From Actinophytocola xanthii (GTDB lineage: Bacteria > Actinomycetota > Actinomycetes > Mycobacteriales > Pseudonocardiaceae): 64,000 nt of DNA. Shown piece by piece: positions 54,673-63,488 of this stretch. A program made the translations under genes and the position numbers. The notes beneath the pieces are model-generated. The model made no database searches, was not told where the DNA came from, and saw nothing but the letters and a program-made list of their open reading frames with translations. Positions within the stretch are counted from its first letter, which is position 1; every line of letters begins with the position of its first letter. The DNA lies in the NCBI RefSeq assembly GCF_001921205.1, contig NZ_MSIE01000006.1, positions 1-64,000 on the forward strand. The letters are read 5' to 3'.

Positions 54673-56448
54673 CTAGCGGTAGTCGCGGAAACCCTTGCCG
54701 GTCTTGCGGCCCAGCCGGCCGGCGGTGACCAGGTGCTCCAGCAGGGGCGCCGGTGCGAGGCCGGCGTCGCGGAACTCGTAGTACAGCGTGCGCTCGATGG
54801 CGAGCGAGACGTCCAGCCCCACCACGTCCAGCAGCTCGAACGGGCCCATCGGCAGGCCGCAGCCGACCTTCATCGCGGTGTCGATGTCCTCGGCGTCCGC
54901 GTAGTGCGCCTCGAGCATCTTCACCGCGTCGTTGAGGTACGGGAACAGCAGGGCGTTCACGATGAAACCGGCCCGGTCCGCGCAGTGCACGGGGTGCTTG
55001 CCCACCCGCCGGCACACCTCTCGCGCCGTGGCGACGACGTCCTCGGCCACGGCGATCGTGGACACGACCTCGACCAGCTTCATGACCGGGGCAGGGTTGA
55101 AGAAGTGCAGACCCACCACGTCGGCCGGGCGGGAGGTGGCCGCCGCACACTCGATCACCGGCAACGAGGACGTCGTGGTGGCCAGGACCGCGCCGGGTTT
55201 CACCACCTCGTCCAGGGCCCCGAACACCGCCTGCTTGACCGACAGCTCCTCGGCCACCGCCTCGATCACCAGGTCGCAGTCCGCCAGCTCGTCCAGCTCG
55301 ACGACCGCGCGCAGGCGAGCGAGCACCGAATCACGAGCCTGTTCGGACAGCCGGCCCTTGACGACCTGACGGTCGAGCGACCGGCGCACCGTGTCCACAG
55401 CGGACTCCGCGCGCTCGGCCGACCGGGCACGCAGGACGACGTCGAAACCGTTCCTGGCGAACACTTCGGCGATACCGGTCGCCATCGTCCCGGTGCCGAC
55501 GACACCGACCCGGTTGACCTCCCGTGTGGACGACTGCTCGACATTCGAGGTCGGCGTGAGCGCGTCGGGCACCACCGTGGGCGAGTCGACGTTGTCGTAG
55601 GTGTAGAACCCGCGGCCGGACTTGCGGCCGAGCAACCCGGCGGTGATCATCTGCCGCAGGATCGGCGCCGGTGCGTGCAAACGATTGCGCGACTGCCGGT
55701 ACATCGTCTCGAGGATCTCGTAGGCGGTGTCCAGCCCGATCAGGTCGAGCAGCGCGAGCGGGCCCATCGGGTAGCCGCACCCCAGCCGCATGGCCGCGTC
55801 CAGGTCCTCCCGGCTGGCGTAGCGCGACTCGTACATCGACACCGCGTGGTTGAGGTAGCCGAACAGCAACGCGTTCGCGATGAACCCCGCGCGGTCGCCG
55901 ATCACGACCGGCTCCTTGCCCAGGCGGCGCGCGAACGCCACCACGTCCGTGATCACGTCCGGCTCGGTCACCACCGTGCGCACGATCTCCACGAACCTGA
56001 GCACCGGCGCGGGGTTGAAGAAGTGCAGCCCCACCACCTTGCCGGGCCGCCCGGTGTGCACGCCGATCTCGGTGACCGAGAGCGAGGAGGTGTTCGAGGC
56101 GAGGATGACGTCCGGCCGGCACACCTGCTCCAGCTCGGTGAACACCCGGGCCTTGAGCTCGAGGCTCTCCGGGATCGCCTCGATCACCAGGTCGGCCTCG
56201 GCGAGGTCGGCGAGACTCGTGGTGAACGTGATCCGGTCCAGCAGCGCCGTGCGGGCCTCCGCGTCGAGCTTGCCCCCGGCCACCGCGCGTTCCGTGGAGT
56301 GCTCGACATGGTCGCGGGCCCGAGCCACGCTGTCCGCGTCGAGCTCGACGCCGATCACCCTGATTCCGGTCCGCGCCACGACCTCCGCGATCCCGGCCCC
56401 CATGGTCCCGAGACCGACGACCCCGACACATCCGAACTCGCGCGCCAT
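54673..56448 (-). CDS. Tandem-fused 3-hydroxyacyl-CoA dehydrogenase
   Basis: A 591-residue protein that is two complete 3-hydroxybutyryl-CoA dehydrogenase units in one chain, split near residue 300. Each half has a Rossmann motif (GVVGLGTMGAGIAEV; GVVGTGTMATGIAEV), a NTSSL/TTSSL serine, HFFNPAPV with the catalytic His, and a C-terminal helical domain (CGYPMGPLALLD; CGLPMGPFELLD). It should oxidise (S)-3-hydroxyacyl-CoA with NAD, or reduce acetoacetyl-CoA in synthesis. The start is ATG 56448. It may provide the dehydrogenase step between the thiolase and Ccr encoded here. Confidence 0.93.
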   Translation of the reverse strand: MAREFGCVGVVGLGTMGAGIAEVVARTGIRVIGVELDADSVARARDHVEHSTERAVAGGKLDAEARTALLDRITFTTSLADLAEADLVIEAIPESLELKARVFTELEQVCRPDVILASNTSSLSVTEIGVHTGRPGKVVGLHFFNPAPVLRFVEIVRTVVTEPDVITDVVAFARRLGKEPVVIGDRAGFIANALLFGYLNHAVSMYESRYASREDLDAAMRLGCGYPMGPLALLDLIGLDTAYEILETMYRQSRNRLHAPAPILRQMITAGLLGRKSGRGFYTYDNVDSPTVVPDALTPTSNVEQSSTREVNRVGVVGTGTMATGIAEVFARNGFDVVLRARSAERAESAVDTVRRSLDRQVVKGRLSEQARDSVLARLRAVVELDELADCDLVIEAVAEELSVKQAVFGALDEVVKPGAVLATTTSSLPVIECAAATSRPADVVGLHFFNPAPVMKLVEVVSTIAVAEDVVATAREVCRRVGKHPVHCADRAGFIVNALLFPYLNDAVKMLEAHYADAEDIDTAMKVGCGLPMGPFELLDVVGLDVSLAIERTLYYEFRDAGLAPAPLLEHLVTAGRLGRKTGKGFRDYR

Positions 56449-56540
56449 CGCAACCTCCGGAGACCGAAAACCGGTTGCGCCGGATGCTACCTGCCGGTAA
56501 CAACGTTGTTCGGGCGGTCGTGGCCCAGCTCACGAACGGG

Positions 56541-57533
56541 TCAGGCCGGCGGGAGCTTCGGCCAGAGGGCCGTCGCGACTGCCTTGGCCGACTGGCAGCC
56601 CATGTCGAGCTGCGCGGCCGGCACCCACACCGTCACCGACGCGACCTCCACCACGCCGGGTACCTCCTCCGGCTCGGGGAACGGGATGTGCCCGGTCTCC
56701 ACCAGGCAGATCGCCGGCGAGCTCACGCTCTCGAACCTGTTCATGACCGAGGAGCGCCCGGCGATCGGCTCGGCGTTGCCGTCGTCGTTGTAGGCGGCGG
56801 GGACGAGGCCCGCCTCGAAGGCCACGTGGACCCGCAACTCAACGTCGCCGGCATAGGTCTGCCACAGGCACTGGTGTCCACCCGGACTGTCCAGGCGCTC
56901 CGCGGCGGCGAAACCCGGCAGGGCCCGCACCGCCGCGTCGTCGACCAGTTCGCAGGGATCGAGGCCGACCAGCGAGTCGGGCTCCGGCGACCGGTGCTCG
57001 ACTCCGTCCTGCTCGATCGTGGCGACCACCTGCTCCATCCCCACCTGGGTGATCTCACAGTGGTGGTCGCTCGGGGAGCCGTACATCGTCGAGGTGACCT
57101 CGAGCAGGAGGTCCTCCTCGGCGAAGACCAGCCCCTGCGCGCAGGACGTCGAGTCCTTGCTCGTCTGGACCGTGTAGAGCTCCTCGGAGATGTCCTCGAG
57201 CTTCTGGCCCACCACGTCGGGGCGTTCGCTCAGCCAGCTGAGCTCGCCGACCGCCACCCACACCGACTGGCCCGGGCTCTGGGCGACCGCGACCGTGCAG
57301 TAGTCCAGGGAGCTCGGCGTCTCGAACTCGGCCGTGCCGAAGTCGTCGAACACCGTGAGATCGGTCAGGCTGCACGGGTCGATCGTGGTGAGCTCGCCGA
57401 GGGCGTCCAGGGCGGTAGCCGGTCCTTCGATGGCCACGCCCTTCTCGGCGACCGGCAGCCCACCAACCCGCGCCGAACAGCCTCCGAGCAGTGCCACCAG
57501 GAACACCAGCGCCAGCGGCGCCCACCTCGCCAC
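56541..57533 (-). CDS. DUF3558-like lipoprotein (paralogue 1)
   Basis: A 330-residue predicted lipoprotein with lipobox LGGC (Cys19). DPCSLTDLTVFDDFGTAEF and, in the second half, DPCELVDDAAVRALPGF show the DPC-L pattern of DUF3558 twice, so the protein is two fused domains. The role of the family is unknown; it is common on the surface of Pseudonocardiales and mycobacteria. The start is GTG 57533. It follows a paralogue by 47 bases. Confidence 0.82.
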   Translation of the reverse strand: MARWAPLALVFLVALLGGCSARVGGLPVAEKGVAIEGPATALDALGELTTIDPCSLTDLTVFDDFGTAEFETPSSLDYCTVAVAQSPGQSVWVAVGELSWLSERPDVVGQKLEDISEELYTVQTSKDSTSCAQGLVFAEEDLLLEVTSTMYGSPSDHHCEITQVGMEQVVATIEQDGVEHRSPEPDSLVGLDPCELVDDAAVRALPGFAAAERLDSPGGHQCLWQTYAGDVELRVHVAFEAGLVPAAYNDDGNAEPIAGRSSVMNRFESVSSPAICLVETGHIPFPEPEEVPGVVEVASVTVWVPAAQLDMGCQSAKAVATALWPKLPPA

Positions 57534-57580
57534 GCGACCACGCCCTCACGCTCGTGCGATAAGGGAAAATCATGTCACGT

Positions 57581-58561
57581 TCAGGCTTTGGGCAATGCGG
57601 GAATCAGGGTTTTCGCGATGGCCTGGGCGGGCGCACACGGGTCGGCGCCTGCCTTGAGCTCCCGGATGTCCAGGGTGAGCGTGACGATCTCCACGTCGTC
57701 CCCGGCGAAGGGCCGGTGCTTCCACTCCAGCTGGCAGCTCCCCGCGGTCGAGACGGTCTTCTCCTGGAAGCCCTTGATCCCGCCGCCGAGGTCGACCTGA
57801 TCGCCGTTGCCGCCAAGCTCGGGGTTGAACCCCAGTCGCAACCAGACGCCGAGGGTCGCGGTAGGCCCGGTCCAGTTGCACCAGTGCAGGTTGTACGGGC
57901 TGTTCTCGGTCTCCCCGCCGAGGTTCTCGTTGAGCGCGTCGCCCTCGAACAACGAGCAGGGATCCAGGTCGATCAGGGTCCCCCTGGCGAGGTCGTACTC
58001 CGGGGAGTCGGACCGGATCCGCTCGACGACGTCGGTCATCACCTTTCGCCCGGCGCCGCACAGGTCGTCGGCGCCGCCGTTGGTCTGGATGACGATGCCG
58101 TAGTTCGGCGAGGTGGAGGTCACGACCGTGACGAAGCAGGCGTCGTTGCCGTCGAGCATCTTCTCCATCGCCGGCAGCCCGCCGATGACGTCCTCGGCGG
58201 CATCGGCGTCGACGACCTTGTCACCCAGGGTCAGCGTGATGTTGAGGTCCTTGCCCTCGTCGTCCTCCATGTAGTTCGCGCACTCGCTGTAGCCGCCGCG
58301 GTTGTTCTCCGCTGGGCTGCCGAGCTGGTCGAGCAGCTCCTCGTCGAGCAGCGGGCAGGGGTCCAGCACGCGGAGCTTCTCCGGCGCGAAGGCCGGGTCG
58401 TTCGTGCGCGGGGTCTGGCCGCCGGTGCTGGTCGAGTCGTTGGAGGGCAGGGCTCCGGCGGGCACGGTCGTCCGCGGATAGGTGACCTTCGCCGTGTCCA
58501 CCGGCTCACCACACCCGGCGACCAGCAGCACGGCGGCCAGGGCCAACAGCAAACGCCTCAC
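57581..58561 (-). CDS. DUF3558-like lipoprotein (paralogue 2)
   Basis: A 326-residue predicted lipoprotein with lipobox VAGC (Cys17), a Ser/Thr/Pro-rich spacer, then two DUF3558-like domains marked LDPCPLLDEELLDQLG and LDPCSLFEGDALNENLG. It resembles its downstream neighbour in layout, so the pair arose by duplication. No enzymatic motif is seen. ATG 58561 opens the signal peptide. Confidence 0.82.
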   Translation of the reverse strand: MRRLLLALAAVLLVAGCGEPVDTAKVTYPRTTVPAGALPSNDSTSTGGQTPRTNDPAFAPEKLRVLDPCPLLDEELLDQLGSPAENNRGGYSECANYMEDDEGKDLNITLTLGDKVVDADAAEDVIGGLPAMEKMLDGNDACFVTVVTSTSPNYGIVIQTNGGADDLCGAGRKVMTDVVERIRSDSPEYDLARGTLIDLDPCSLFEGDALNENLGGETENSPYNLHWCNWTGPTATLGVWLRLGFNPELGGNGDQVDLGGGIKGFQEKTVSTAGSCQLEWKHRPFAGDDVEIVTLTLDIRELKAGADPCAPAQAIAKTLIPALPKA

Positions 58562-58651
58562 ACGTGCACCGTAGTCACTGGGTAGGCGGGAGGTGCGGGG
58601 AACCGGGGGTTCGGCGACCGAGGGCGTCGGCCATGCTCTCGGCGACGGTCC

Positions 58652-59311
58652 TCAGAACAGGCGGAACTCGGTGGAGTCCATCCCGCGCAGCGCCTCGTAG
58701 TCGAGGGTGACGCAGCGGATGCCGCGGTCCTCGGCCAGCGTGCGGGCCTGGGGCTTGATCTGCTGCGCGGCGAAGACGCCCTGCACCGGCGCCAGCAGCG
58801 GGTCGCGGTTGAGCAGCTCGAGGTACCTGGTCAGCTGCTCGACGCCGTCGATCTCCCCGCGCCGCTTGATCTCGACCGCGACCGTCGCGCCCCCGGCGTC
58901 ACGGCAGAGGATGTCCACCGGGCCGATGGCTGTCGGATACTCCCGGCGGACGAGGGCGTACCCGTCGCCGAGCGTCGTGATGTGCTCGGCCAGCAGCGCC
59001 TGGAGGTGGGCCTCCACGCCGTCCTTCACCAGCCCGGGCTCCACACCGAGCTCGTGCTTGGAGTCGTGCAGGACCTCCTCCAGGGTGATGATGAGCTTCT
59101 CGCCCGCCTTGTTGGACACCGTCCAGGTGCCCGGCTCCTCGACCAGCCAGCACGGCGGGCTCATCCAGTTGAGCGGCTTGTAGGCACGGTCATCGGAGTG
59201 AACCGACACCGAGCCGTCGGCCTTGACCAGGAGCAAGCGGGTGGCCATGGGCAGGTGGGCCGTGAGCCGGCCGGCGTAGTCGACCTGGCAACGAGCGATC
59301 ACGAGACGCAC
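58652..59311 (-). CDS. nucS: Mismatch-specific endonuclease NucS
   Basis: A 219-residue enzyme of the NucS/EndoMS family, the actinobacterial replacement for MutS-MutL mismatch repair. The C-terminal PD-(D/E)xK nuclease core is visible as [22 protein letters not shown] with catalytic Asp, Glu and Lys in [22 protein letters not shown] (in part). The N-terminal beta-rich domain binds DNA. The last residues (EFRLF) match the clamp-binding tail seen in this family. The start is GTG 59311. Confidence 0.94.
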   Translation of the reverse strand: MRLVIARCQVDYAGRLTAHLPMATRLLLVKADGSVSVHSDDRAYKPLNWMSPPCWLVEEPGTWTVSNKAGEKLIITLEEVLHDSKHELGVEPGLVKDGVEAHLQALLAEHITTLGDGYALVRREYPTAIGPVDILCRDAGGATVAVEIKRRGEIDGVEQLTRYLELLNRDPLLAPVQGVFAAQQIKPQARTLAEDRGIRCVTLDYEALRGMDSTEFRLF

Positions 59312-59371
59312 GCCAGGCAGGCTAGCGGACCGAGGCGACGGCCTCCCCCCAGCACGCCGTGGTCGTGTCCG

Positions 59372-59656
59372 CTAGTCACCGAGCAGCGTGCGGGCCGCCA
59401 TGGCCTGGTCGGCGGGGAAGACCAGTACGCGCAGCCGCTCCCCGTCGTCGCTGGGCACGGTTGTCGTCGGGACTCCCACGGCCTGCAGCCGCTCCTCCAC
59501 GAACCGGGCGGCACGGGCCGAGGGGACGGTCGCGACCTCACGCAGCAGGCCGTAGTCCTTGCGGTGGGCCTTGTCGGTGTCCAGGCTGGACGCCCACATC
59601 AGCACGAGCGCCAGCAGGGCCATCACGGCCAGCGGGACGAGCAGGATGTAGGTCAC
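59372..59656 (-). CDS. Small membrane-anchored hypothetical protein
   Basis: A 94-residue protein with one N-terminal transmembrane helix (YILLVPLAVMALLALVLMW) and a soluble C-terminal part holding FVEERLQAVGVPTTTVP and RLRVLVFPADQAMAARTLL. The soluble part resembles a small alpha/beta repeat such as DUF2007-type domains, but I could not settle this. GTG 59656 opens the helix. It is divergent from the mutase gene and may share its promoter region. Confidence 0.7.
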   Translation of the reverse strand: MTYILLVPLAVMALLALVLMWASSLDTDKAHRKDYGLLREVATVPSARAARFVEERLQAVGVPTTTVPSDDGERLRVLVFPADQAMAARTLLGD

Positions 59657-59704
59657 CTGGCCATTGTCCTCCGTGCGGCGTTCGCCACAACAGCTGGCGC
59701 GCAG

Positions 59705-59722
59705 GTTACTGGCCAGTACCCT
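59705..59722 (+). promoter_or_regulatory. Mutase-gene operator palindrome overlapping a likely -10 box
   Basis: GTTACTGGCCAGTA (59705-59718) is identical to the 14-mer upstream of ccr and contains the palindrome TACTGGCCAGTA. Its final TA begins TACCCT (59717-59722), a TANNNT -10 box. A GGGAGG ribosome-binding site lies 7 bases before the mutase ATG. The shared placement argues for common repression. Confidence 0.65.
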
Positions 59723-59752
59723 CAGGAGATCCGGGTCGACGGGAGGCTGGCG

Positions 59753-61777
59753 ATGCCGTATCCGACCGATGACGAGCGGGACCGTCCGTGGGTCATGCGC
59801 ACCTACGCCGGCCACTCCTCCGCCGCCGCGTCGAACCGGCTCTACCGGCGCAACCTCGCGAAGGGGCAGACGGGACTCTCGGTCGCCTTCGACCTGCCCA
59901 CCCAGACCGGCTACGACCCCGACCACGTGCTCTCCCGGGGCGAGGTCGGCAAGGTCGGCGTCCCGGTCAGCCACCTCGGCGACATGCGCCAGCTGTTCGA
60001 GGGCATCCCGTTGGCCGAGGCCAACACGTCGATGACCATCAACGCCACGGCGATGTGGCTGTTCGCCCTCTACGTCTCCCTCGCCCAGGAGCAGGCCGAG
60101 CAGCAGGGCGCCGACTGGCACGAGGTCGTCGGCCGGCTCACCGGCACCACGCAGAACGACATCATCAAGGAGTACCTCTCCCGGGGTACATACGTGTTCC
60201 CGCCGGGGCCTAGCCTCCGGCTGATCACCGACATGGTCGCCTGGACCGTCGCGAACGTGCCCAGGTGGAACCCCACCAACATCTGCAGCTACCACCTGCA
60301 GGAGGCAGGCGCGACGCCGGTCCAGGAGATCGCCTACGCCATGTCCACGGCGATCGCCGTGCTCGACGCGGTGCGCGACTCCGGGCAGGTGCCCCAGGAC
60401 CGGATGGGCACGGTCGTCGCCCGCATCTCGTTCTTCGTCAACGCCGGAGTGCGGTTCGTCGAGGAGATGTGCAAGCTGCGCGCGTTCGCCGCGCTCTGGG
60501 ACGAGATCACGCTCGAGCGCTACGGCGTGCGGGACCCGAAGCACCGCCGCTTCCGCTACGGGGTGCAGGTGAACTCGCTCGGCCTGACCGAGGCCCAGCC
60601 GGAGAACAACGTCCAGCGGATCGTGCTCGAGATGCTCGCGGTGTCCCTGTCCCGCAACGCCCGGGCCCGCGCGATCCAGCTGCCGGCGTGGAACGAGGCT
60701 CTCGGGCTGCCGCGGCCCTGGGACCAGCAGTGGGCCCTGCGGATGCAGCAGGTGCTCGCCTACGAGACCGACCTGCTCGAGTACGAGGACATCTTCGACG
60801 GGTCGCCGGTGGTCCAGTCCAAGGTCGACGAGCTCGTGGCCGGTGCGAAGGCGGAGATCGCGCGGGTGCAGGAGATGGGCGGAGCCGTCGCCGCGGTCGA
60901 GAACGGGTACATGAAGACCCAGCTGGTCGCCTCGCTCGCCGAACGCCGTCGCCGGATCGAGGCGGGCGAGGAGATCGTCGTCGGGGTGAACCGCTTCGCG
61001 ACGACCGAGCCCAGCCCGCTGGAGGGCGAGGGCGTCATCGAGACGATCGACCCCGAGGTCGAGCAGCAGGCGATCGCGGCCATCCAGGCCTGGCGCGACC
61101 AGCGCAACCAGTCCGAGGTGGACAAGGCGCTGGAGCAGCTGACCGCGGCCGCCCGCACCGACGCCAACCTGATGGAGGCCACGCTCGGCTGCGCCAGGGC
61201 CGGCGTGACGACCGGCGAGTGGGCGGGCGCGCTGCGCGTGGTGTTCGGCGAGTACCGGGCGCCGACGGGGGTGTCCGGCGCGTCGGCCGGCGGGGAGGCC
61301 GCGGGCGAGCTCGCCGCCGTGCGCGACCGCGTGCTGGCGACGGGTGAGGAGATCGGCGGCCGGTTGCGCATGCTGGTGGGCAAGCCCGGCCTCGACGGTC
61401 ACTCCAACGGCGCCGAGCAGATCGCGGTGCGTGCCCGTGACGTCGGCTTCGAGGTCGTCTACCAGGGCATCCGGCTCACCCCGGAGGAGATCGTCGCGGC
61501 CGCCGTGCAGGAGGGCGTGCACGTGGTCGGCCTGTCGATCCTGTCCGGGTCGCACCTCGCCGTCGTGCCCGAGGTCGTCGACGGGCTGCGTGCGGCGGGC
61601 GCGTCCGGGGTCCCGGTCGTGGTCGGCGGCATCGTCCCGCCCAACGATGCGCAGGTTCTCCGCCAGCGTGGCGTCGCTAGGGTGTTCACGCCGAAGGACT
61701 ACGAGCTCACCGAGATCATGAACGAGATCGTCGACGTGGTCCGCGAGGCGAACGGAATCACCACGGCAACGGGATGA
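59753..61777 (+). CDS. ecm: B12-dependent acyl-CoA mutase, probable ethylmalonyl-CoA mutase
   Basis: A 674-residue mutase in one chain: a substrate-binding barrel (residues 1-530; VAFDLPTQTGYDPDH, SMTINATAMWLFALY, CSYHLQEAGATPVQE) and a C-terminal cobalamin domain with KPGLDGHSNGAEQI, in which Asp548-x-His550-xx-Gly553 is the B12 signature. Single-chain MeaA-type mutases of this length convert ethylmalonyl-CoA to methylsuccinyl-CoA. Methylmalonyl- or isobutyryl-CoA activity cannot be ruled out. The ATG 59753 is preceded by GGGAGG; a longer frame upstream is a shadow of nucS. It shares its operator with ccr. Confidence 0.9.
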   Translation: MPYPTDDERDRPWVMRTYAGHSSAAASNRLYRRNLAKGQTGLSVAFDLPTQTGYDPDHVLSRGEVGKVGVPVSHLGDMRQLFEGIPLAEANTSMTINATAMWLFALYVSLAQEQAEQQGADWHEVVGRLTGTTQNDIIKEYLSRGTYVFPPGPSLRLITDMVAWTVANVPRWNPTNICSYHLQEAGATPVQEIAYAMSTAIAVLDAVRDSGQVPQDRMGTVVARISFFVNAGVRFVEEMCKLRAFAALWDEITLERYGVRDPKHRRFRYGVQVNSLGLTEAQPENNVQRIVLEMLAVSLSRNARARAIQLPAWNEALGLPRPWDQQWALRMQQVLAYETDLLEYEDIFDGSPVVQSKVDELVAGAKAEIARVQEMGGAVAAVENGYMKTQLVASLAERRRRIEAGEEIVVGVNRFATTEPSPLEGEGVIETIDPEVEQQAIAAIQAWRDQRNQSEVDKALEQLTAAARTDANLMEATLGCARAGVTTGEWAGALRVVFGEYRAPTGVSGASAGGEAAGELAAVRDRVLATGEEIGGRLRMLVGKPGLDGHSNGAEQIAVRARDVGFEVVYQGIRLTPEEIVAAAVQEGVHVVGLSILSGSHLAVVPEVVDGLRAAGASGVPVVVGGIVPPNDAQVLRQRGVARVFTPKDYELTEIMNEIVDVVREANGITTATG

Positions 61778-61780
61778 CCG

Positions 61781-62674
61781 ATGAGCTGGACGCGCCGCGA
61801 GTTCCTCACCCGAACCGCGGCGCTGGGCGTGTTCGGTGCCGGCGCATCGGCCTGCTCGTCGACGGTGGACGGATCGCCGCGGCCCGGCGCCGCCCCGCCG
61901 CCTGCCGAGCAGAGCGTCGCCCCCTCCGGCGTCCCGTCGATCCGGCTCGGCATCGTCCAGTACCAGCCGTACACGGTCGAGCAGAACGGGGAGGCCGCCG
62001 GACCGGTACCCGATGTCGCGAGAGCGGTGCTGGCGAAGCTGGGCCACAGCGACGTCGGCATCGAGCTGTTCCGCGACGAGCCGGCGGTCGTCGCGGGGCT
62101 GAGGGCTGAGCGGTTCGACCTCGTCGGCGGGGTGGCGGTGCGTGCCGAGCTCTGTCGAGAGACCAGGTACTCGCTGCCCGACACGGTCACCGGCACCGCG
62201 CTGATCGTGCCGAGCGACAACCCCAAGGGCCTACGGACCTATGCGGAGGTGGTCGCCGCGAAGGCGAAGGTCGCGGTGATGACCGGGCTGGCCGAGCGGC
62301 AGGACGCGATGCGGGCCGGCGTCCCGGCCGCCGACGTCGTCGAGGTGCCGGTGGCCCACCAGCTCGTCGACGCGGTGCGGGGCGGGCAGGTCGACTGCGC
62401 GGCCTTCGACGACGTCGCCGCTCGGGACATGGCCCGGGTCCTCGGCGACGGAGCCGTGGTCACGACCGAGTCGTTCTTCCCGCCGGGCCGGTCGCCGGTG
62501 ATCGGCGCCTACCTGTTCAGCGCCGCCTCGGCCGCCGACCTGCTGGAGCCGTTCAACGCGACGCTCCGGGAGCTGCACGACAGCGGCGAGTGGCTCGAGC
62601 TCGTCGAGCCCTACGGGTTCACCGCCGCGAACCAGCCCCCGCCAGGGCTCACCACCGAGCAGGCCTGCGGCTGA
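61781..62674 (+). CDS. Tat-exported extracellular solute-binding lipoprotein, EhuB-like
   Basis: A 297-residue solute-binding protein. The signal SWTRREFLTRTAALGVFGAG holds a twin-arginine motif, and a Cys follows (SAC, about residue 25) for lipidation. GIVQYQPYTVEQNG, DLVGGVAVRAELC and the YAEVVAAKAKVAVMTG lobe resemble ectoine/hydroxyectoine-binding EhuB and related polar amino acid receptors. ATG 61781 lies 3 bases after the mutase stop. No permease or ATPase is near, so it is an orphan receptor here. Ligand unknown. Confidence 0.85.
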   Translation: MSWTRREFLTRTAALGVFGAGASACSSTVDGSPRPGAAPPPAEQSVAPSGVPSIRLGIVQYQPYTVEQNGEAAGPVPDVARAVLAKLGHSDVGIELFRDEPAVVAGLRAERFDLVGGVAVRAELCRETRYSLPDTVTGTALIVPSDNPKGLRTYAEVVAAKAKVAVMTGLAERQDAMRAGVPAADVVEVPVAHQLVDAVRGGQVDCAAFDDVAARDMARVLGDGAVVTTESFFPPGRSPVIGAYLFSAASAADLLEPFNATLRELHDSGEWLELVEPYGFTAANQPPPGLTTEQACG

Positions 62675-62720
62675 TCCCGCGCCCCGCCTCCGGTCGGCGA
62701 AGCGCGGTTAGGGTCGTGGC

Positions 62721-63488
62721 ATGGACGAGCACGTGCTGGTCGAACGGGACGGCGAGACGGTCCGGATCACCATGAACCGCCCGAAGCGGCGGAACTCGCT
62801 GTCGTTCGAGCACCTCAGCGAGCTGTTGGCGGCATTCCGCTCGGCCGGGGACTCCCCCGCGACCGGCATCGTCCTCGGCGGCGCCGGGCCGGTGTTCTCC
62901 GCGGGGCACGACTTCGCCGACGTGGCGGCGCGGGACCTGACCGGCGTGCGCGAGCTGCTCCGGCTGTGCACCGAGCTGATGGGCACGATCCAGTCCGTGC
63001 CCCAGGTGGTGGTCGCGCGGGTGCACGGGCTGGCCACGGCGGCCGGCTGCCAGCTGGTGGCGTCCTGCGACCTCGCGGTGGCGGCGGAGTCCGCTGGTTT
63101 CGCGCTGCCCGGCGGCAAGGGCGGGTGGTTCTGCCACACCCCCGCCGTGCCGGTGGCCCGGTCCATCGGCCGCAAGCGGTTGATGGAGCTGGTGCTCACC
63201 GGGGACCCGGTCGACGCGGCGACGGCGCTCGACTGGGGCCTGGTGAACCGAGTCGTGCCGGACGCGTCCCTGGACGAGGCGGTCGACGAGTTGCTCGCGC
63301 GGGCCACCCGCGGCAGCCGGGCCAGCAAGGCCATCGGCAAGCAGACGATCTACGCCCAGCTCGACCGCCCCGAGGCCGATGCCTATGCGATCGCCCTGGA
63401 GGTGATGGCGTCCGCCTCCCAGCTTCCCGGCGCCCGGGAGGGCATGGCCGCGTTCCTGGACAAACGCCGCCCCGAGTGGCCCGACTAG
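62721..63488 (+). CDS. Crotonase-family protein lacking catalytic glutamates
   Basis: A 255-residue enoyl-CoA hydratase-fold protein. The oxyanion segment FSAGHDFADVA is present. The position of the first catalytic Glu reads GLATAAGCQLVASCD, and the second reads LPGGKGGWFCHTPAVP, so neither glutamate is conserved. It therefore belongs with ECHDC3-like or other divergent crotonases and may not hydrate enoyl-CoA. ATG 62721 is the start. It lies 46 bases after the solute-binding protein gene. Confidence 0.87.
   Translation: MDEHVLVERDGETVRITMNRPKRRNSLSFEHLSELLAAFRSAGDSPATGIVLGGAGPVFSAGHDFADVAARDLTGVRELLRLCTELMGTIQSVPQVVVARVHGLATAAGCQLVASCDLAVAAESAGFALPGGKGGWFCHTPAVPVARSIGRKRLMELVLTGDPVDAATALDWGLVNRVVPDASLDEAVDELLARATRGSRASKAIGKQTIYAQLDRPEADAYAIALEVMASASQLPGAREGMAAFLDKRRPEWPD

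Noticed and set aside
58982-59752. N-terminal extension of the mutase frame
   Set aside because: It runs antisense through nucS and the small membrane protein gene; ATG 59753 has a ribosome-binding site and gives the family N-terminus.
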